This document shows, one piece after another, positions 6,020 to 6,332 of a stretch of DNA of 6,332 nt. The notes below the pieces were generated by a model. That model had not been told where the DNA came from and did not search any database. It worked only from the letters and a program-made list of their open reading frames with translations. Source of the stretch: CAYMAT01 sp964388495 (GTDB lineage: Bacteria; Patescibacteriota; Gracilibacteria; Peribacterales; Peribacteraceae); the NCBI GenBank assembly GCA_964388495.1, contig CAYMAT010000053.1, forward strand, positions 1 to 6,332, in the 5' to 3' direction. The translations under genes were made by a program, and so were the position numbers. The first letter of the stretch is position 1. Each line of letters starts with the position of its first letter.

Positions 6020-6028
6020 TGCTACACT
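6020..6028 (+). promoter_or_regulatory. Candidate extended -10 box ahead of the glycine-rich gene
   Basis: TGCTACACT differs by one base from the TGCTACAAT of the pilin operon promoter. No clear -35 lies upstream inside metG. A start near 6035 would give the next gene a leader of about 100 bases that includes the 26-bp palindrome. Confidence 0.4.
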
Positions 6029-6074
6029 CAGGGTGCTCCAAGCGCACGTCCGGCAGAAACGCAGGGAAGGGCGA

Positions 6075-6100
6075 GTCACGGCGATCGCGATCGCCGTGAC
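6075..6100. repeat. Perfect 26-bp palindrome in the metG downstream gap
   Basis: The arms GTCACGGCGATCG and CGATCGCCGTGAC are exact reverse complements with no spacer. As RNA it would form an 11-bp GC-rich stem with a four-base CGCG loop. The octamer GCGATCGC occurs twice, overlapping, in its centre. It may terminate metG, but GAGGGGGC follows instead of a T tract and the nearest T run is at about 6113-6119, so an ordinary intrinsic terminator is doubtful. A dimeric protein-binding site or a 5' leader hairpin for the next gene are alternatives. Confidence 0.85.
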
Positions 6101-6133
6101 GAGGGGGCAACCTTATTTTCTCCCAACAGTTTT

Positions 6134-6332
6134 ATGTTCGATCCAATGGCAGAATTGACCGGATCCAAGTCCGGCGGCGATGATTTCATGGGTGGCGACA
6201 TGCCCCCCGCCCCCCGCCCCCAAGGCGGTCACCGTGGTGGCCACGGCGGCCAAGGAGGTGGTCAGGGTGGTGGCGGAGGTCGCTTTGCCCAAGACGTGCA
6301 TAGCATCACCATCCATGCACGCCAGCGCACGT
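6134..6332 (+). CDS. Glycine-rich protein, N-terminal part only (runs off the window)
   Basis: From ATG at 6134 the frame stays open to the window end, giving 66 codons plus one base with no stop. The product starts MFDPMAELTGSKSGGDDF, then has a proline patch (PPAPRP, 24-29) and a low-complexity run of Gly, His and Gln (about 31-49). After an Arg it changes into an ordinary-looking segment, FAQDVHSITIHARQRT (51-66). That looks like a flexible N-terminal tail ahead of a folded domain beginning with a beta strand. Candidate phyla radiation genomes contain small proteins with a domain resembling ATP synthase epsilon that open in a similar way, but too little is visible to claim it. The start has no Shine-Dalgarno sequence. 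ATG codons at 6146, 6188 and 6200 are alternatives. I do not recognise the family. Confidence 0.6.
   Translation, partial: MFDPMAELTGSKSGGDDFMGGDMPPAPRPQGGHRGGHGGQGGGQGGGGGRFAQDVHSITIHARQRT

Noticed and set aside
4437..6110. A 557-codon open frame on the minus strand, longer than metG and covering it completely
   Set aside because: It is the antisense shadow of an intact, fully motif-bearing metG. Its translation is rich in H, R and L with no recognisable domain, as expected from GC-rich codon third positions.
6113..6316. A 67-codon minus-strand open frame at the right edge
   Set aside because: It is opposite the glycine-rich plus-strand frame and consists mainly of the complementary Ala/Thr/Val repeats. 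The plus frame has the better context downstream of a candidate promoter.

Overview
The window looks like chromosomal DNA of a GC-rich, reduced bacterium. Three things point to the candidate phyla radiation (Patescibacteria; a Peregrinibacteria or Peribacteria-like lineage is my guess): a cluster of small pilin-like membrane proteins of the type IV secretion pilin kind, start codons with almost no Shine-Dalgarno sequences, and at least two genes whose best -10 box sits so close to the ATG that the mRNA would be leaderless. This assignment is inference; the window holds no rRNA or ribosomal protein gene. TAA, TGA and TAG all occur as plausible stops, so the standard code fits.

Layout. On the minus strand at the left edge lies a complete inorganic pyrophosphatase gene (12-524). 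A divergent promoter region of about 90 bases separates it from a membrane-anchored SGNH/GDSL-type hydrolase (618-1364, plus). That gene meets a short ABC-F ATPase gene (1365-2819, minus) tail to tail with no base between the two stop codons. The next 257 bases contain a tRNA-Gly(UCC) gene with encoded CCA (2913-2987, plus). It is intact in its acceptor and anticodon stems but odd in its D and T arms. A strong extended -10 promoter follows, then three tightly packed genes (3077-3445, 3450-4025, 4028-4411). They encode secreted or membrane proteins that share one two-helix pilin-like unit, and the middle gene carries the unit twice. After a 73-base gap comes a complete methionyl-tRNA synthetase of the single-zinc-knuckle Thermus-like type (4485-6014). 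The 119-base gap after it contains a perfect 26-bp palindrome. A glycine-rich reading frame (from 6134) then runs off the right edge.

How the genes fit together. Pyrophosphatase, MetRS, tRNA-Gly and the ABC-F protein all serve translation; pyrophosphatase removes the PPi released by aminoacylation. They are separately promoted housekeeping genes rather than one operon. The three pilin-like genes form the only clear operon (gaps of 4 and 2 bases) and are the accessory part of the window. No ATPase, coupling protein or VirB-like channel gene is visible beside them. I found no mobile element, CRISPR array or rRNA.
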